A DNA stretch of 60,012 bases from Nitrospinaceae bacterium (lineage in GTDB: Bacteria; Nitrospinota; Nitrospinia; Nitrospinales; Nitrospinaceae): contig JAJDBJ010000039.1 in the NCBI GenBank assembly GCA_029261395.1, forward strand, positions 1-60,012. The letters run 5' to 3'. Below the pieces are notes generated by a model. The model saw only the letters and a list, made by a program, of their open reading frames with translations. It did not search any database and was not told the origin of the DNA. Positions 57,371-60,012 of this stretch are shown in pieces. The position numbers were made by a program, and so were the translations under genes. Positions within the stretch are counted from its first letter, which is position 1. Each line of letters opens with the position of its first letter.

Positions 57371-57399
57371 TTGATCCGGGCAGGCTCGGAATCTATAAT
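57371..57399 (+). promoter_or_regulatory. Putative sigma-70 promoter of coaBC
   Basis: TTGATC (57371-57376), a 17-bp spacer and TATAAT (57394-57399), about 48 bp before ATG 57447. Divergent glgA starts at 57208, leaving 240 bp of shared intergenic DNA. Confidence 0.6.
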
Positions 57400-57446
57400 C
57401 AAATGTACGATCTAAAATATCAGGTTTCTGAAGAGGTTTTTGCAAA

Positions 57447-58658
57447 ATGATTCGTCCGTTGACAGGGAAAAAAGTTGTGCTCGGGGTATCCGGCGGCATC
57501 GCGGCTTACAAGGCGGTGGAGCTTTCACGGCTTCTGGTGAAAGAGGGCGCTGAGGTGTACGTGGTGATGACGGAGAACGCCAAGCAGTTTGTCACTCCGC
57601 TCACCTTTGAAGCGTTGTCGGGTCATCCGGTCTACCACGAAATATTCGGGAGCCAGTCTTCCGCCTCGATGGAGCATATCCGTGCGGCGGAGAATGCCGA
57701 TCTGATGATCGTCGCACCTGCAACCGCCAACTCGATAGGAAAAATGGCGCACGGTCTGGCAGACGACCCGTTGTCGACCTTGTTCTCGGCGTTTGCCGGT
57801 CCTGTTCTAGTTGCCCCGGCGATGAACGACAAGATGTGGGACAATCCCGCCGTCCAGGAAAATATTCGCACTCTCAAGAAGCGCGGGGTTGGAATTGTCG
57901 ATCCGGAAGCGGGCGAATTGGCTTGCGGTACGGTGGGGCTGGGCCGACTTGCGGAACCGGAGCGTTTGCTGGAAGCGGTTCGCAAATGTTTGCTCCGCCA
58001 AAGCGACCTTGCGGGTCTGCGTGTTTTAGTGACCGCCGGGCCGACCCGTGAGCCGCTTGATCCGGTGCGTTTCATCACCAACCGGTCCTCGGGGAAAATG
58101 GGATACGCTATCGCCCGTCAGGCACGGAGCCGGGGTGCGGAGGTGACGCTGATCAGCGGTCCGACTCATCTGGAGCCGCCTTTTGGAGTGAGTCTGTTGA
58201 ATTGCCAGCGGACCGGGGAAATGTCTCAACTGGTTCTCGATCATCTGCCGCAGTGCGACGTGTTGATTATGACGGCCGCTGTGGGTGATTTCGCGCCGGA
58301 GTCTGTCCAAAAGGAGAAAATCAAAAAGACTGGAGAGGAGCCTCTCGTCCTTAACCTCCAGCCGACGCAGGATATTTTAAAAGCTGTGGCCGAAAAGAAA
58401 TCCAATCAATTGATTGTCGGGTTTGCCGCAGAAAGCGCAAATCTTGTTCAGAGTGCCACCGAAAAACTGCAACGCAAACAGCTCGACCTGATCGTCGCCA
58501 ACGACATCAGCGCACCGGGGATCGGGTTTCAATCCGATAACAACCAGGTGATCCTCATCGACCGCCACGCCAAGGTCGAATCGCTACCGCTACTCACCAA
58601 GGTGGAAATCGCGGATATCCTCCTCGACCGTATCCACACGCAACTCAATACACGCTGA
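57447..58658 (+). CDS. coaBC: Phosphopantothenoylcysteine decarboxylase / phosphopantothenate-cysteine ligase
   Basis: A 403-residue fusion that converts phosphopantothenate to phosphopantetheine in CoA synthesis. The N-terminal CoaC flavoprotein (about 1-185) has LGVSGGIAAYKAVEL, the PAMNDKMW motif and the Cys loop in LACGTVGLGRL. The C-terminal CoaB ligase (about 190-400) begins VLVTAGPTREPLDPVRFITN and RSSGKMG. GAAGAGG and a promoter lie upstream. Together with panB, panC and panD it covers the early CoA pathway in this window. Confidence 0.97.
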   Translation: MIRPLTGKKVVLGVSGGIAAYKAVELSRLLVKEGAEVYVVMTENAKQFVTPLTFEALSGHPVYHEIFGSQSSASMEHIRAAENADLMIVAPATANSIGKMAHGLADDPLSTLFSAFAGPVLVAPAMNDKMWDNPAVQENIRTLKKRGVGIVDPEAGELACGTVGLGRLAEPERLLEAVRKCLLRQSDLAGLRVLVTAGPTREPLDPVRFITNRSSGKMGYAIARQARSRGAEVTLISGPTHLEPPFGVSLLNCQRTGEMSQLVLDHLPQCDVLIMTAAVGDFAPESVQKEKIKKTGEEPLVLNLQPTQDILKAVAEKKSNQLIVGFAAESANLVQSATEKLQRKQLDLIVANDISAPGIGFQSDNNQVILIDRHAKVESLPLLTKVEIADILLDRIHTQLNTR

Positions 58659-58672
58659 AATTTTTACGATAA

Positions 58673-59503
58673 TTATTTGGCCGGTGAGGGCACATCAGCC
58701 GCACACCGGAACCCGACCGTTTTGCTGCGGGCTTTCGGGACGGTGGCGTTGCGATAAGTCAGCCGGACATCCTCGGCGTTGTTCTGCCAATTACCGCCGC
58801 GAATGATTTTATAATGACCTTTTTCCGGTCCGGGTGGATTATCCTTGGGGGAAAATAGATAATACTCTGGAAAATGCCAGTCCTTAACCCACTCGGCAAC
58901 ATTGCCCGATAAATCGAAGACACCGTAATCGGATTTGCCTTCCGGATAGGAGCCTACCGGAGCAGTTTTGCCCGTCTGATTATTGAAATTGAGACGGGTT
59001 TTGTCGGGCGCTTCGTCTCCCCAGGGATACTTGACCGGACGTTGGCCGCGTGCGGATTTTTCCCACTCTGCTTCCGTCGGCAGACGTTTGTTTTTCCACC
59101 GGCAGAACGCGCGGGCTTCTTTCCAGGTGACGCCCACCACCGGTTGCCGGGGTTGATTGAAGCTGGGGTCCTCCCAGTAGCGGGGCAGTGTGGTGATGCG
59201 GGCAGTTTCGATATATGTTTTGTAATCCTCGTTGGTCACTTCGTAAAGGTCCATGTAATAGGCGTTGAGGATCACCTCGTGGGCGGGGTCTTCCGGTCCC
59301 AGCATATGCCGGTCCGCCTGGAAAATGGAAACCGGGTCCAGTTACCTCAATGATTTTCGGCTCCCCATTTCAAAGGCTCCCTGGGGAATAAGCGCCATTT
59401 CCGGAAAAGGGGAGGGGGACGCTGTTTCTTCAGGGGTACCCCAGGTGCTGCTGGTCAGGACAAGTGACAGGATTGCGGACAGGATGATAATTCTAAAAAC
59501 CAT
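58673..59503 (-). pseudogene. SUMF1/FGE-domain protein interrupted by one in-frame stop
   Basis: From ATG 59503 the frame gives an exported or lipoprotein-like start (MVFRIIILSAILSLVLTSS) and the first strand of the sulfatase-modifying-factor fold (MALIPQGAFEMGS). It then meets TAA at 59344-59342 (possibly CAA to TAA), and continues in the same frame with PAHEVILNAYYMDLYEVTN, WKEARAFCRWKNKRLPTEAEW and VRLTYRNATVP to the normal end with VGFRCA. Both FGE active-site cysteines are absent, so it was not a formylglycine-generating enzyme. The downstream part (58673-59305) could also be translated from an internal start. Confidence 0.75.
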
Positions 59504-59686
59504 AAGCTGTAATAGTAGGGTCTCCTTAACCTAAAGAGGTATCGGAGGGGTAAAAGATTTCAAGTGGATGTACGTTGACACCATAGGGTAATCATAATAG
59601 AATTTCAACAAACATCCTAATTAGTTTTGCAGTTCGCCTGTGGCCCGGTAATCACTTATCCGGCCAGGGTCGAGGGACGGTTCCCC

Positions 59687-60012
59687 ATGGATAAGCCAAA
59701 AAAAGAGCCCATTGCCTTACGCCACAAGCAGGACCACAAGCTGTGCCTGAACTGTGGATTCCCCAACCGGCCTTCCGACAAGCGTTGCATGTACTGCAAT
59801 GCCAGTATCGCGGAAGACAAGGGCCTGGTCGCCTGGCTGCGCCACACCTATTATGTATTGCGCTGGCGCTGGCAGCTCAAACAAAAACGGGAAAATGTCA
59901 GCCAGCCAGATCGGATGCCTTTTTTTAAAGCCATCGGTTATTTTCTTCTGGGTGCGGTTCTCAGTGGGGTGGGTCTATTATTGTTTACCGAAGCGGTCAG
60001 CAAAAATTCCTT
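59687..60012 (+). CDS. Zinc-ribbon membrane protein (runs off the window)
   Basis: An open frame from ATG 59687 to the window end, at least 108 residues. An N-terminal zinc ribbon has CLNCGFPNRPSDKRCMYC (two CxxC pairs, near residues 20-40). It is followed by an amphipathic basic region and one membrane helix (about 85-103, FFKAIGYFLLGAVLSGVGLLLF). The C-terminus lies beyond the window. No strong ribosome-binding site. Family not recognised, but the pattern of zinc ribbon plus helix is common in uncharacterised bacterial proteins. Confidence 0.7.
   Translation, partial: MDKPKKEPIALRHKQDHKLCLNCGFPNRPSDKRCMYCNASIAEDKGLVAWLRHTYYVLRWRWQLKQKRENVSQPDRMPFFKAIGYFLLGAVLSGVGLLLFTEAVSKNS

Noticed and set aside
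58673-59341. SUMF1-domain gene as a true formylglycine-generating enzyme
   Set aside because: The C-terminal region has no pair of active-site cysteines; only the structural VGFRCA cysteine remains.
1-60012. CRISPR arrays, insertion sequences, rRNA operons
   Set aside because: No regularly spaced direct repeats, transposase motifs or rRNA-like stretches were found on reading either strand.

Overview
The window looks like a chromosomal contig of a chemolithoautotrophic bacterium, most probably a marine Nitrospinota (Nitrospina-like) nitrite oxidiser. The strongest clue is a two-gene ATP-citrate lyase (12439-16461) whose large subunit is about 900 residues, the enlarged form I associate with reverse-TCA bacteria such as Nitrospina, Leptospirillum and Magnetococcus. 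Moderate GC, many lipoproteins, a heterodimeric ABC exporter and dispersed palindromic repeats fit, but the taxonomic call is inference. I found no rRNA, tRNA, CRISPR array or transposase.

1-8.2 kb is accessory: a GAF protein beside its GAF-GGDEF paralogue, a small island with two relics of a comM start region, a HEPN-like protein and a secreted-type nuclease family member, then msrAB with an ECF sigma factor and its NrsF-like membrane anti-sigma. 8.2-12.4 kb holds small membrane, pentapeptide-repeat and short exported proteins, including two paralogues sharing DRxAVW and DxVKM motifs, each followed by a strong terminator. 12.4-16.5 kb is aclBA. 16.5-22.1 kb has AMMECR1, a polyprenyl diphosphate synthase, a glycosyltransferase, a HEAT-repeat protein and ManC.

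22.5-27.6 kb carries a ZIP metal transporter, an asymmetric ABC exporter pair and an RlpA-like lipoprotein. 27.7-33.0 kb is a seven-gene minus-strand run: cysK, threonine synthase, a MoaD/ThiS-like sulfur carrier, its E1-like activator, a second cysteine-synthase homologue, a thioredoxin-like ferredoxin and a uracil-DNA-glycosylase-family protein. The carrier ends in Gly-Gly-Ala-Arg, so it should need C-terminal trimming before it can be thiocarboxylated.

33.0-38.4 kb is accessory again: a ParDE toxin-antitoxin module with a readable promoter/operator sits between a gene 3' end and a second, synonymously diverged copy of that same 3' end; ankyrin lipoprotein, CPBP protease and TerB-like genes follow. 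38.4-44.8 kb has a radical SAM/SPASM protein with a C-terminal PCP_red domain, a cytochrome c lipoprotein, a GT39-like membrane glycosyltransferase, FxsA, a methyltransferase and a geranylgeranyl-reductase-like flavoprotein. 44.8-60 kb is mostly housekeeping: tsaB, rnd, mutL, panB-panC-panD (panC, panD and a TPR gene translationally coupled), a deoxynucleoside kinase, glgA and coaBC. With panBCD and coaBC, most of the route to pantothenate and phosphopantetheine lies here. Near the end, a SUMF1-domain gene is interrupted by one in-frame stop, and a zinc-ribbon membrane protein runs off the edge.

Three intergenic repeat families recur (a CCAGCGTWACGCTGG/CTCCCC composite, a CCCTTCGACARGCTCAGGGTGACA palindrome and a GATTCTTC/TCAGAATGACA palindrome). 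One of them appears to supply the ribosome-binding site of the gene at 7627.
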